Shown here: piece after piece, positions 30,659 to 41,799 of the stretch
Numbering within the stretch: position 1 is the first letter of the stretch
How the letters are laid out: the number at the start of each line of letters is the position of its first letter
The notes under the pieces: generated by a model
What the model saw: only the letters and a program-made list of their open reading frames with translations
What the model was told of the DNA's origin: nothing
Database searches by the model: none
Made by a program: the position numbers and the translations under genes
Assembly (NCBI GenBank): GCA_037954665.1
Contig: JBBMOL010000091.1
Coordinates: 1 to 64,000 of the forward strand
Direction: 5' to 3'
Source: Laguncularia racemosa
Lineage: Eukaryota > Streptophyta > Magnoliopsida > Myrtales > Combretaceae
Length of the DNA stretch: 64,000 bases

Positions 30659-31594
30659 CGAATGGTAAGACTGCCTCAGTGCCATATACCAGTGAATATG
30701 GGGTAACTCCAGTAGACGTTCTAATTGAAGTTCCATAAGCCAGGAGGGCGAATGGCAGCATCTCGTGCCAATCTTTATAAGTGATTGTCATCTTTTCGAT
30801 GATTCTTTTAATATTCTTGTTGGCTGCTTCCACTGCCCCATTCATCTTAAGTTGGTAGGGAGTTGAATTTCTATGGTTTATATGGAACTATTGACACAAA
30901 ATTTTTATCGACTTGTTGTTGAGATTGGTACCATTATCGGTGATGATTGACTTAAGGACTCCATATCGGGCTATTATGTCCCTCTTCAAGAATCGAACTA
31001 TCACTCCTTTTGCGACACTAGCATTTGATGAAGCTTCCACCCACTTGGTGAACTAATCAATGGCTACTAATATAAATTTGTGGCCGTTTGATGCTGTTGG
31101 AGTGATTGGGCCGATGATGTCAATTCCCCACATGGAGAAAGGCCATGGTGCAAACAACGAATGCAGCTCTTTGGGCGGAGCGTTGATTCGGTTTGCATAA
31201 ACTTGACATAAGTGACAGTGCTTGACATATTTGATGCAATCTGATTCCATGGTTTGCCAATAATAGCCCAATCTCATGATTAATCGAGCCAGCATGTAGC
31301 CATTTGTGTGAAGTTTACATACCCCTTCATGCACTTCTTTCATCAGTTCATATGCTTCATTTCTATCCACACATCTTAGCAGGTGATATCAGGCGATCTT
31401 TTGTAAAGCATAGGCCCATTTAATAAGAAATGACTTGCTAACCTTATGAGTGTTCTTTGATCATTTTTGCTAGCCATTTTAGGGTATTTGCTTTCTTGGA
31501 GAAAAGTTTTGATATCGTGATACAGGGGCTTATCCTCTTGTACTTTTTCAATTACCAAATAGTAGGCGAGCCGATTTTCGATTTCTATTTTCAA
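30659..31594 (-). pseudogene. int: Integrase of element D, C-terminus deleted
   Basis: Minus strand: zinc-finger part (EAYELMKEVHEGVC, CIKYVKHCHLCQVY), core GIDIIGPI (Asp), SIITDNGTN (Asp), MNGAVEAANKNIKRII (Glu), then WHEMLPFALLAYGTSIRTSTG and YSLVYGTEAVLP, where it stops at the junction with B2. A one-base frameshift near 31385 and stops (near 31050 and 30880) inactivate it. The three acidic residues are still readable. Roughly the last 150 residues are missing compared with Ogre/Tat integrases. Confidence 0.85.
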
Positions 31595-31621
31595 TAGTTG
31601 GACTTCGACTCCCCCTGTTAT

Positions 31622-32314
31622 CTAAATTGTAGATGCTAGTGTGGCGAATGCGTTTGCAAACTGATTATGAGTTCTCGGGATGTATGTGAAGGTGATTTCC
31701 TCGAATTCATCGATTAGCTCTATCAAATGCTGATGGTATGGTACCAATTTAAGGTCTTTAGTTTTGTATTCCCCTCTCATCTGTAATATGATGAGTGAAG
31801 AATCTCCGTACACTTCTAATTCATGGATTTCCATGTGGTAAGCCATTTTGAGGCTGAGGATGCATGCTTCATATTCCGTGATATTATTAGTATATGGAAA
31901 TGTAAGCCTTGTTGTTGAAGCGAATTGTGTTCCTTTTGGTGATATCAACACTGCCTCGATCCCACAAACAAATACATTGGTAGCTCTGTTAAAGAACATC
32001 TTCCATTTAAGGTTTTGGTCTATCCCACAATCTTCTACTGGTGCACTTTCCATAGTTAATATATTTTCATCAGGGAATTGGGCTTGTGATTCTTGGGAAT
32101 CTCCCTCAATTGGGTGTTCTGCCAATTGGTCGACTAAAGATTGCCCTTTTATCGAATTTTGATTTATGTATGTGATGTCAAATTCTGATAAGAGCATTTG
32201 CCATTTGGAGATCCTCCCTAACAGAACAGGCTTCTCTGCCAAGTATTTTAAAGGATCGTGTCTTGTCAACAGCTCAATGTGATAGTAAAGGGTGTATTGC
32301 CTCAATCGGTGCAT
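31622..32314 (-). pseudogene. aRNH: RNase H connection and second, archaeal-like RNase H of element D
   Basis: The first part (RHDPLKYLAEKPVL, RISKWQMLLSEFDITY, VDQLAEHP) is the end of the retroviral RNase H. About 60 residues later a second RNase H begins (KMFFNRATN, where D-GA is expected), with ITEYEACILSLKMA (the TEYEA motif), LEVYGDSSLIILQMRGEY (GDS), and TYIPRTHNQFANAFATLAS (NxxAD region, here NAFA). This duplicated RNase H is diagnostic of the Ogre/Tat lineage. A catalytic Asp of the first motif is replaced by Asn (FNRA). Confidence 0.88.
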
Positions 32315-32425
32315 GACCTAAATCAAAGCACAACAAGTTCTCTCTACTTCTGAATACCTTCGTTCCCCATCTGTGAATTTCTTGCTTAGATAATATATGG
32401 AACGCTCTCTTCCCTCTTCATCTTT

Positions 32426-33568
32426 TTATCCCAGCATGCAACCCATGGATTCAGGGAGTATCGTGAGGTATAAAAATAAGGGTTTCCCTTGCTTTAGAAT
32501 TATCAAGACTGGAGGATTTATGAGATAGTCTTTGATTATCCTGAATGCTTCTTCACATTCATCGTCCCATTCTACCGCAGCATTCTTTTTTAGCAGACAG
32601 AATAGTGTACGGCATTTGTCTGTGAGTTGTGAGATGAAACGAGCTATATAATTCAACCTTCCCAGCAAACCTCTTACCTCTTTGACAATACATGGGGAGG
32701 GTAGCTCCAGTATGGCCTTTACTTTGTCAGGATCGATTTTAATGCCTTCCCGGCTTGTGACAAACCCTAACAACTTGCCTGTTGTGACCCCAAAAGTGCA
32801 CTTTTCTGGATTTAACTTGAGTTGAAACTTTCTCAATTGCTTGAGCAACTTTTTCAGAACAACCGCATGGCTTTCTTCTTCTTTAGACTTGGCCATCATA
32901 TCATCGACGTATACTTCGACTTCTCGATGCATCATGTCGTGAAGTATTGCGACCATGGCTCTTTAATACGTTGCCTCAGCATTTTTCAAACCAAAGGGCA
33001 TGACTTTGTAACAAAAAGTTCCCCATGTTATGATGAAAGTCGTCTTATTTTTATCTTCTTCAGCCATTTTTATTTGATTATATCCTGAGAAACCATCCAT
33101 AAACGAGAAAAGATGGTTTCCTGTAGTGTTGTCTGCCAGGACATCGATGTGAGGTAAGGGGAAGTTATCTTTTGGCATGATTTAGTTTAAGTCTCGGAAG
33201 TCTACGCATACACGTACTTTTCCATTCTTTTTTAGAACGGGAACTATATTCACTACCCATTCCAGATAGTCCGATATTTCGATGAACCCCACTTCTAGTA
33301 GTTTCTTGACTTCCTTTTTAATTTTTAGTAAGATGCCAGGCCTAAATCTTCTCAATTTCTGTTTTTTAGGTTTGACATCTTCCCTTGTGGGAAGCTTGTG
33401 AAATACTATTGACGGGTCTAGTCCTGGCATGTCGCCATATAACCAAGCGAATACATCTACATATTCAGTTAACAACTCCATTATCTCACGTTTTTGCTCG
33501 GCACTTAAATTGGTCCCAATCTTGAGGTTTTTAGGTTGCTCAGTGCTTCCTAAATTTACTATCTCCAC
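32426..33568 (-). pseudogene. RT: Reverse transcriptase and first RNase H of element D
   Basis: Same frame as the RNase H region. EYVDVFAWLYGDMPGLDP (RT entry), KIKKEVKKLLEVGFI, VCVDFRDLN, a stop, FPLPHIDVL, FSFMDGFSGYNQI, PFGLKNAEATY, a stop, then EVYVDDMMAKS with the YVDD catalytic box, NPEKCTFGVTTGKLLGFV, RLNYIARFIS and the start of RNase H. Two stops (near 33180 and 32960) and one near 32426 disrupt it. Motif order is complete for a Ty3/gypsy RT. Confidence 0.88.
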
Positions 33569-34123
33569 CGGCTCATCAATTGAAATCCCACCTTATTTAT
33601 GTCTGCCAATTTTCTTGTATTACTTCGTGGTCAAGGACATCACCTTCAACGGCTGGCCTAGTAGTGTTGGAAATGATGTCAGTGTTTTCATTTCTTACCT
33701 GCGCGAAATGTCCCTAACATTCAATGGTAGGGAATCTGTGGGTAGAGTGAAACGAGAGTACATATATGTATAAGCAAAAACAAAGGAATGAATTGCAATT
33801 TATTGAATCTGAAAAGAAACCATAATAAAAATTTGTTTAATAATTGTTCCCTATACTTGAGTTGACCTAGTGCTATCAATAGGATAATAGAACCAATTGT
33901 TGAGAGCTAGATGTTGCTCGAATGTGCGAGGGGTCGGGCTCTCATCACTGATGTCAACTTCGCTTATCCTTGGCTCTTGAATGGTAGTTGCTTGTTTGAA
34001 TGATTATTGAAGGGGTGGAAAACACATCTGAGTATCGCTTAGCTGCTCTTTCCTTCTGCCTCTGATACCTCTGGCTTGTGCCTCTTCTTAGGCTGTAGGA
34101 ACGTACCCTAGTCCAAACGTCCC
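33569..34123 (-). other. PR-RT linker of element D
   Basis: Same reading frame as the protease and RT, but degenerate and poorly conserved; no domain recognised. Linkers of this kind are variable in Ogre/Tat elements. Confidence 0.5.
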
Positions 34124-34663
34124 TTACTGTCCCTCTTTAAATTGATGGCCCTCCTTACTAGTTACCACACTCACCTCATTGAATATTTGGAGACCAAAGT
34201 CTTTGGAGCCGTCTTCCCCAACGTAGGGTATGGCGGTCTCTTTATAGATAGCATAATCTTGCTCTCCCAATACGGTGATGATCTGTCCATTTGCGATGAA
34301 CTTAACTTTCTGATGGAGACTTGAGGGTATGGCTCCAGCGGTATGTATCCACGGCCTTCCCAACAGCAGATTAAATGACCTTAGAATGTCGAGGACTTAG
34401 AAGGAGATGTGGAATATCTGTGGGCCAATCTCTACTAGCAATCTTATTTCCCCTACTATGTCTCTCTTCGACCCTTCGAAAGCCCTAACCACTATTGAGT
34501 TTGGTTTGATGTTGCTTAGATCGACTCCTAGTAGGTCGAGGGTAGCCAATAGGCACACATTGAGAGAAGATCCATTGTCAATGAGTACTTGGGAGACAAT
34601 TGTGTCGTTGCATTTTACCATTATGAATAGCAATTTTATATGTTGGTCTCCGTCTTCTCCCAA
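34124..34663 (-). pseudogene. pro: Retropepsin of element D
   Basis: VLIDNGSSLNVC (active site, DNGS), LDLLGVDLSNIKPN, VRAFEGSKRDIVGEI, then after a stop MGRPWIHTAGAIPSSLHQKVKFI. This is the typical Ogre/Tat protease layout, with GRPWIH..GA.PSSLHQ closing the domain. Confidence 0.85.
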
Positions 34664-34825
34664 CTCTTCGGGAGAGAAATATATCTAGTCCATGGTGAAG
34701 ATCGAATCTTCCACATGGCTCAATTTGTCTATTGCGATGCCCTCTAGTACCTTAATCTATTTGAGCACTTTGAAGAGTGCTTCCCTGTGAGGCTTAAAGG
34801 TTGTGAGAAGGCCCATAAGTGATAT

Positions 34826-35497
34826 CTAGGCTGGAACCTTATTCACTTGTTCCATGATCTTATATTCGCTTGCCTTGACCATCTTTGTAAATGCAGAGAG
34901 CCCCTCTTCTTCCTCTTTTCCTACCTTAGTTTTAGGCTCTTCAGTTGAGATCTTGTATTTCAGGTCATAAATTCTCCCAGAACGGGTGATTCCACCTACG
35001 ATAGGGGGTCTTTCTTGATCAAGAACCCGATAGTCAAATGGCACCGCCTTATACCTCTTTGCGGGTATTGGGACATTGAATACATACCTCTTCTTTGGAA
35101 TTTGCACCTCAGTAGATTATCCTTCATAGCACTATATGACTATCGGCTTTTGGTTTGATTTAATCATGTTCACGAACTTCTCCTCCTCTTTTAGTGGGTT
35201 GTCTTCTTTCTCAAACTTGGGCCCCCATCCACTAGGCCGCCTATACTCAGTTGGAGTGAAGGAGTAATTTACCAGATACTCAAATCTCCCATGCAATTCG
35301 CCTAAGGTACCGACCGCTGGGTCTACAGCTAACCATCTCTTCTTGATCTGTGATTTAAGGGTTTCCTCTAGATACTCAAATCTCCCATGCAATTCGCCTA
35401 AGGTACCGACCGCTGGGTCTATAGTTAACCATCTCTTCTTGATCTGTGATTTAGGGGTTTCCTCTAGGGTTTGGCGTGAGTGACTTTCTTGCTGCAC
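34826..35497 (-). pseudogene. Gag-PR linker of element D with a 96-bp in-frame tandem duplication
   Basis: A charged region with GGITRSGRIY (the GxTRSGR motif common upstream of Ogre/Tat protease) and FEYLVNYSFTPTEYRRP. DNA at 35274-35369 is repeated at 35370-35465, giving two 32-residue units (SQIKKRWL, DPAVGTLGELHGRF). The copies differ at a few bases. Confidence 0.75.
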
Positions 35498-35509
35498 TAT
35501 TGCTTTTTG

Positions 35510-36438
35510 CTATTTTGGAGACTCTTTGGGATCCGGCTCTTCGGATGTGATCATATTGATAGTGGGCTTATGGTTGGGCAGCGAATTAATGTTGACATTG
35601 GGTGCTAGAGTGTTAACAAAGTCCAGCTGCACTATTCCAGCGTCAATCAGATCTTGAATTTTGTTTTGAAGCCTCCAGCATCTATCTGTAGAATGCCCCT
35701 CTTGGCCCATATGATAATCGCACTTGAGGCTTGAGTCAAAATTTCTAGGCTTGTACCGATCACTCGGGATCTTGAAGCTGATCAAATTGTCCGCTCGCAG
35801 CCGAGTGAAGACCTAGCTGAGCGGGATCGGGATTGGAGTGAACTGTCTCAAGACTTCGGTGGCCTGGGTGTGGTTCGTCGGGGACTGCTGGATTGGGGCA
35901 CTTGTGGTCTAGAATGTTACGTAGGTCCCAACCTTGTCTGCTTTGCTGGAATTAACTGTGCTAACGATAGACTCTTTGGCTTTGTTACCTCCTAAGGGCC
36001 TTTGTGATGATGTGACCCTGGGAGGATCTATTGTCTAGAGTCTACATGATGTGATGGCATTCTCGATTCGACACCCTGCTGCCACTACTTCTGTGAAGTT
36101 GGATGACGTCTGGCCCACCAGATGTGAAAAGTAAGTCTTATCCAGAGTGTTGACAAAGATGAATGTCAACTCCTTTTCAAATATTGGGGTCGCTAACCTA
36201 GCAGCCTGAGCTCTCCAGCGCTAAGCATACTCCTTGAAAGACTCAGTGTGTCTCTTTCCAAGACTCCCCAGGTCGATTACCAAAGGGGCAACTTCAATGT
36301 TGAATTTGTATTGGTCATAGAATGCCCGAGTAAGTCTTTCCTTGGTATTGACCTGGCTGAAGCCTAGGTGTGCATACCAGACGAGGGCAGGGCCTGTAAG
36401 GCTGTCTTGAAAGGTCTGGATCATAAGCTGGTCATTGG
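35510..36438 (-). pseudogene. gag: Gag C-terminal part of element D (interrupted by C1)
   Basis: DQLMIQTFQDSLTGPALVWYAHL and TRAFYDQYKFNIEVAP (capsid), ESFKEYA, a stop, RWRAQAARL, then a zinc-knuckle-like CDYHMGQEGHSTDRC with WRLQNKIQDLIDAG, an Ogre/Tat Gag signature. Its N-terminal half continues on the other side of C1 at 45879. Confidence 0.85.
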
Positions 36439-37869
36439 TGATGACCGTAATCACACAAATTTTAAAATCCTTTTCTACAACTCTCTTTTACGATCAATTA
36501 GGCAAGCGCACTTATCAATTGTAATAGTATAAAGTTGAGTTCAGATATCGTTCCTCCAAGGATCAGCAAGTACTAATAATAACTCTAAACCAACTATCCA
36601 ACCGCATAATTTTGAAAGATTCAGTTTAAATTAGAAACACTTGACAAAACCTATAGCAATTAAAACTAACACAATAACTTGATTACTAAATCCGACGATT
36701 AAGAGCATACCCTACCCTTACTACTCCTCTAATTGTCATGTAACTTCACCCTTTCAATAAATTAGTTAACGAGCAATGATTATCTCTTAACCGCGGAGTA
36801 TCTAACACTAAGCCAATATTCCTTCTAGATTTATTAGCTCCTAACCCTAATCGCATTAATAAAGATCCCTCTTTTATCAAAATCGATTAAAATTGCATTA
36901 ACACTCCTGAACCCTCCATCAGGTCGAATTATCTAATTTAACCTAATACGGAAAATTCATGTTCTCTATCCCTAGATTACATACGAATTCCTTTATTCAT
37001 GTAAGATCTATTCAAACAAGATATTTTCTAATCAACTTCTAAGAAATCAATGCAAACTCAATGCTGGCCATACATCAAATTAGCAACACTAAATGAACAA
37101 CATGAATAAATTCAGAGAATTCCACTATTCATTAACTATGCAATCAATCCAATGTTACATGACAATTAGGGTTCATAAGGTTTGGGTATGAAATAAGTTA
37201 GCCACTCATGGTTTTCAAGTTACAAATCAATGAAGATGAAAAACCTGTGTGCATAAACCCTTCGGAAGAGAAAGATGAATCCGTTGATGATGCTTTTCCC
37301 TTATATAATCTTTCCCGGTTTCATCCTCTTCTTCTTTTCGTTGTTTTTTCTATCTTCTTCAGGTTAGGAACCAACCCCCCCCCCCCCCCCCTTCACCTGG
37401 AAAACGAAGAGATATATATATGGAAACCGAAAAATCTCCTAAAACGGCTAAACTTTTCCATATACACAGTCTCGACCCATGGTTATACACGGTCGTGCCT
37501 TGCAATAGTGTCTGAAGTAAAAAAAACCCACGGCCAATAACACACGGCCGTGTACTTTTGTGAATAAGCCAACACACAACCGTGTACTCAAACCGTGTAA
37601 GCTTTTGTTGGGTTTTTCAAGCCCAACACACGAACGTGCTCTGGAAATACACGTCCGTATACTTCCCTTGTTCCTTCCAAAAAGCATTTTTCTTCATGTA
37701 TTCTTCTCCGATCTCAATCCAAGTCAATATCTCCTCTCAAAATAGTGGTCCTCATCCCTGAAACTGAAATATTTCTCTTTTAGGTATCAAAATTCTTCAA
37801 GATAACATCAACTTATTACACAAACAACTAGAATTCATCTAAAATACAAGTTTTAATTTATACTTATCA
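36439..37869 (-). repeat. 3' LTR of C1 (1431 bp)
   Basis: Minus strand TGATAAGTA...CGGTCATCA. U3 has CACGG/CCGTG motifs (37480-37660; perfect CACGGCCGTG at 37543-37552). A poly-C run (about 37376-37391) is expanded relative to the 5' LTR. Confidence 0.9.
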
Positions 37870-39651
37870 AACTCCCCCACACTTAAGCATTTGCTTGTCC
37901 TCAAGCAAAAAAAAGAAATTGATTCTCATAGCTTACCCCCATAATATGCAATCTCTACTCAATCCCACCATTAGTTGTTTACAAGATACAAATACTAGAA
38001 TTCTCAAGGCTAATCTAAGTGACTTAAACTAGTACTCTCATCATTTAAACACAAATTCCCAAAAGTGAAATCGAACATAGATCAATGCCAGTAGTGTAAA
38101 GTATACTTCCCTCTTAACTACTCCTATAAGCAATGCAATAAGGAGTAAAGACATGTTGTATCCACTTATCTCCTGGATTTTTCTTTCCTTTAGTCCTTTT
38201 AAATAAAATTGGGAGATTTTCCATTAAGTACTTAACTTAGTTAACCGACTCATGTAACGGATTTTCAATCGATAATCCCGAGCTCATCACTCAAGTTAAC
38301 AGACGTTATCCCCTCAACGTAAAAGGTGTCCCTCAGATTTACTTGTTCGAGTCAAGTCAACTATCTATTTTCTTTAACCTTTCAACTGAAATGGTTTCCT
38401 TGGTCAATAAGTCCCAGACTAGACGATCTTAGGCTACTAGGTTTTAAGATACCCCTTCAAACCTCTACCATCTCAATCAAATTTAAATTAATTAATTTCA
38501 ATTACAACTCAATTAAGTTCAGTTTTCTCGGACTTTTCTCACGACCCTTGTAGCGAGCTCTCAGCCATTGATCCTGAGTTCATCACCCAAGTCAATAGAT
38601 GTTATTCCCTCAAGAGGGCACCTCTCTGGCTTAATTACTCGAGTTAATAAGGCCCACTTCTTTCTCTTTTTATTTTTATTTTTTTTTCAAAGATAATTAC
38701 TCCTAAAGTTCTTAGCTCCAATAATTGCGAAAATGAATCACCAAGTTACAAGTATCCTCTACTCCTTTACTCAGAATTGCATAACTCACATTAATAGCAA
38801 AAGAAAGAGTATACTAAACCTACTAGAGATCTTAATTCACTCTCAATTCTCGAAATAACTGCTTAAACAACAAGTAATTCTCTTCACTTGGATTTCAACT
38901 TGTAATTCTAGCAAAGTATTTATAAAACAAGATATGAGAGTAAACATTTGCAAAATTCCCAAAAATTTTCAGCACAGTAAGTAATATAACGAATCTCAAC
39001 AATTCTTGATTGTTAGTAATTCATTAAATACATCTTAAGTGGGGAAACTTTATAATTTTGATTCATTAACACTTATATTTCATGCTTCTTATCTCAGTTC
39101 CCTCCCCTACACTTAGATTTAGACATTGTCCCCAATGTCTACATTAAACTACACAAAAAGGGAAGAAAAATGGAAATAAAAGAAAAGGAGAAACGAGACT
39201 CCCCTGGATCAATATTAGAATCGCGCATCTAGCATCCACTTTTGCAGAATAACTCAAATCAATAGCATTCATGCGCACAAGACCATGAGTTCTTGAAAAG
39301 AACTCCAAATACTTATCCTCCCTAATCTTGTCATGTAACTAAAGTCATGTACTTCATCAATTTAACAGAATCTCTAAAATGAAAAACCAAAGAAAAAAAC
39401 ATAAAAGCATAAAGAAAGAACAATAACAGCATCCATCCTTGTTTTAATGCAAAGTCTTGACAAAAAGAAAACATGAAATCCCACTGAAGGGATTCAAACA
39501 GTTAACAAAAGGGATTCAAACAGTTAACACCCAACAATCATCCTTCAATCCTCATCCTCATTGTCTAACCCATCACAATGATCGCCCTCTTTATGTCGAG
39601 AGGAAGAACCTGGAACTTGTGTATGTGCATCAACCCGAACGTCTTCATCGC
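37870..39651 (-). other. 3' noncoding region of C1 with two hairpin-PPT modules
   Basis: Terminal PPT at 37871-37885 (minus AAGTGTGGGGGAGT), preceded by hairpin TTTGCTTG-AGGA-CAAGCAAA at 37890-37909. Second module: PPT-like run at 39100-39115 and perfect hairpin AGACATTG-GGGA-CAATGTCT at 39121-39140 (minus strand reading). The rest is AT-rich noncoding. Confidence 0.8.
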
Positions 39652-40749
39652 TCAAACAGCTACAAGATGCAAAGTCTGCTTTGTTTTTTTCAAAATTCTA
39701 TCTTGTTGCTCCTTCAATCCCTGAACTTGGGTCTTTAATTCCCCTATAGTTTTCTGAACTTCATCATCTTGAGTCCTTTCTTTTGGGGTAGCTCTTTCTT
39801 CTTTACCTTCCCCAGCCTCAGCTTCCTGGTTAGGGTTATACCCTTCAATTTCATCCAACTCATCATCGGAGTCTTCCTCATTATGTTGAGGTTTATGCCC
39901 CCACCCAATAATGGGTGCAGCTGATAGGCAAATAGTCATTCCAATGCAATCGTCGGGTTCGCGTACAGGGAATAGCTTTAAATTTTTCAAATTTTGGGTA
40001 ATCCAGGCACCCACAAAGACACCCCTATTCCCTGCTTCTGCTTATCGGAGTAAACAAAATGCAACAAACACCCCGACATTGATATAAGTCCCAGTTTTCA
40101 TACTCCATAGCTGGAGCACATCCCGAGCATTGACCACACCTTCCGAATCGGTGCGGCCTGTAATGGAACAAGTAAAGATGTAATGAAGCACCCGAAAGGA
40201 GAGCCGCCTAAAGGTGGAACCTTTTGTAGAAGAAGAAGTGTAAGTGCTTAATCCCAATTGTGGCCAATAATCTCCTGCCCGAAACCTGTGGGGAAATCCC
40301 AAGGGTAATTAGTGGAAGGCTGGGGAGCAGAGGAATGCAGATTCATAGATATCCATGGCCTCAATAAAATCCATCATTGAATACCACCGGTATTAACCCA
40401 TCGCAAGGAACTCAACTTCATTATCTATCCCAGCACTCATTGGCTCTCTGATGGTGAAGGTAGCAATAAAGGTGAGTGTCAAGTCCAAATAGATCTTGTC
40501 CACGATAGAAAATAATCTCACCCAAGCAGGGTCATGCAGAAGACCCTCAACTTCTTGACGAATGCCAAACCGCCTCAAAACATCCCAATCAAGAGCCACA
40601 TTTGGTCTAACGATCTTGGTGCTCTTGTAGTCATGGTAGATCGGCCGATGCTCGGCCTTTATATTTACAGGATAGCAAATTGCTCCCCTACTACTACTGG
40701 CCTCGTCATCATGGCGCCTCTTCTAAGCAACAATCTTTATCCAAGGCAT
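39652..40749 (-). pseudogene. Env-like / ATHILA ORF protein of C1
   Basis: About 366 codons from ATG 40749 in one frame, with stops near 40605, 40390, 40310 and 40035. VALDWDVLRRFGI, LTLTFIATFTIREP, DNEVEFLAMG, FPHRFRAGDYW, FRVLHYIFTCSITGR, GVVNARDVLQLWSM, NLKLFPVREPDD, then an acidic region and a C-terminal coiled-coil-like stretch (VQKTIGELKTQVQGLKEQQ). It corresponds to the extra ORF found downstream of pol in Athila elements (ATHILA ORF-1 family). I see no signal peptide or clear membrane segment, so an envelope role is not supported. Confidence 0.75.
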
Positions 40750-40879
40750 CTTAACTTTTGAATCCGAAGGAATGGGTGCACAAATCACAAGAAGAATTAG
40801 TGAGAGTGATGTTTTTTTTTTTTTTCAGAGAAAGATGATTATGAACACGAAGGAGTGAAAAGAGATGAAAATGAAAGGG

Positions 40880-41170
40880 TATTAAACCCTATCGGGCGTG
40901 TGGTTTAAGATTCACACGGCCACACACATGGCCACGTTACATGCCCGTGCCTAAAGCCGTGCCTCCCAAGCGTGTAACCCTCTATGAATTTTTTAGACTC
41001 CATGTACGATCAAATACACAGGCGTGTAAAACGCTGTGCAAAAATTTCCAGTATATACGCCCTATGGTACACGGCCGTGTATGTAAGGCGTGTAACCCTC
41101 TGTACATGAAAACTGCCTTTACATGGCCGTGTAAAATAAGAATATGTGGTCGTGTATCTCCGTGAAAGCA
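40880..41170 (-). promoter_or_regulatory. U3-like CACGGCCGTG module upstream of the C1 env-like ORF
   Basis: Cluster of CACGG/CCGTG, GGCGTGTA and ACACGG motifs including a perfect CACGGCCGTG at 41070-41079. It resembles U3 of the C LTR but lies inside the element just before the env-like ORF, as in C2. It could be an internal promoter; there is no direct evidence. Confidence 0.45.
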
Positions 41171-41312
41171 CAGTACTCACCTCTGTTGAGTGTTCTAGCC
41201 CTTCCAAACTTGTTGAAACATAATTTTCATGTCATCCTCAAGATCCATAACACAAGTATCGCCCTGTCAAAATGGATGGTTATGATGAAAGAAAAATTTA
41301 CCTAAAAACTGC

Positions 41313-41328
41313 ATGGGTTGCCCCCCAT
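41313..41328 (-). other. Post-pol hairpin motif of C1
   Basis: Minus strand ATGGG-GGGCAA-CCCAT, preceded by AAGCACTTG. Counterpart of 5558-5575 and 49770-49785. Confidence 0.65.
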
Positions 41329-41344
41329 CAAGTGCTTTTGGTTA

Positions 41345-41799
41345 ACGTCGTTTGCTCGACGGAATGAGATTGCACCTGATTAATTCACAAGAGGGTGGAG
41401 TCTAAACTCCTCTTGGCCCTCTTTTTCCCCTTGAGTCCCAAAATATAGCTTCAATCGTTACCCATTTACCATGAAGGTATGTCCACTTGGGTGTTCCAAT
41501 TCCACCGCTCCATGAGGGGAGACTTTTATCACCTCTTTCTTCACAACCTCCTGCATATTGGGGTTTAACCTCCTTTGAGGTTGCACCACTAGTTTGAAAT
41601 CATCCTCAAGCTAAATCTTATGGGTGCAAAACAAAGGACTAATACCGCGAATATCAGAAATCTTCCAAGCGAGAGCACGCTTGTGCTCCCTCAAGACCCT
41701 CAATAGGCTATCCTTTTGCTCCCTTGTCAAACCAGCAGCAATAATGATAGGGAGTTTAGAATTAGCTTCCAAAAAGGCATACTCCAGATATTTTGGGAG
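41345..41799 (-). pseudogene. C1 fused remnant: RT N-terminus joined to integrase C-terminus
   Basis: Minus strand: YLEYAFLEANSKLPIIIAAG, LREHKRALAWKISDIRGISP (entry to Athila RT), DDFKLVVQPQRRLNP, EVVKKEVIK, then immediately VSPHGAVELEHPSGHTFMVNG, LKLYFGTQGEKE (integrase end). Everything between, about 1 kb of protein, is deleted. The junction GTGATAAAAGTCTC combines RT GTGATAAAA with integrase TAAAAGTCTC (compare C2 at 49568-49583), pointing to a microhomology join. Confidence 0.8.

Noticed and set aside
39652..40749. Envelope glycoprotein in C1
   Set aside because: No signal peptide, transmembrane segment or cleavage site was seen; only the position resembles env, so it is called env-like/ATHILA ORF.
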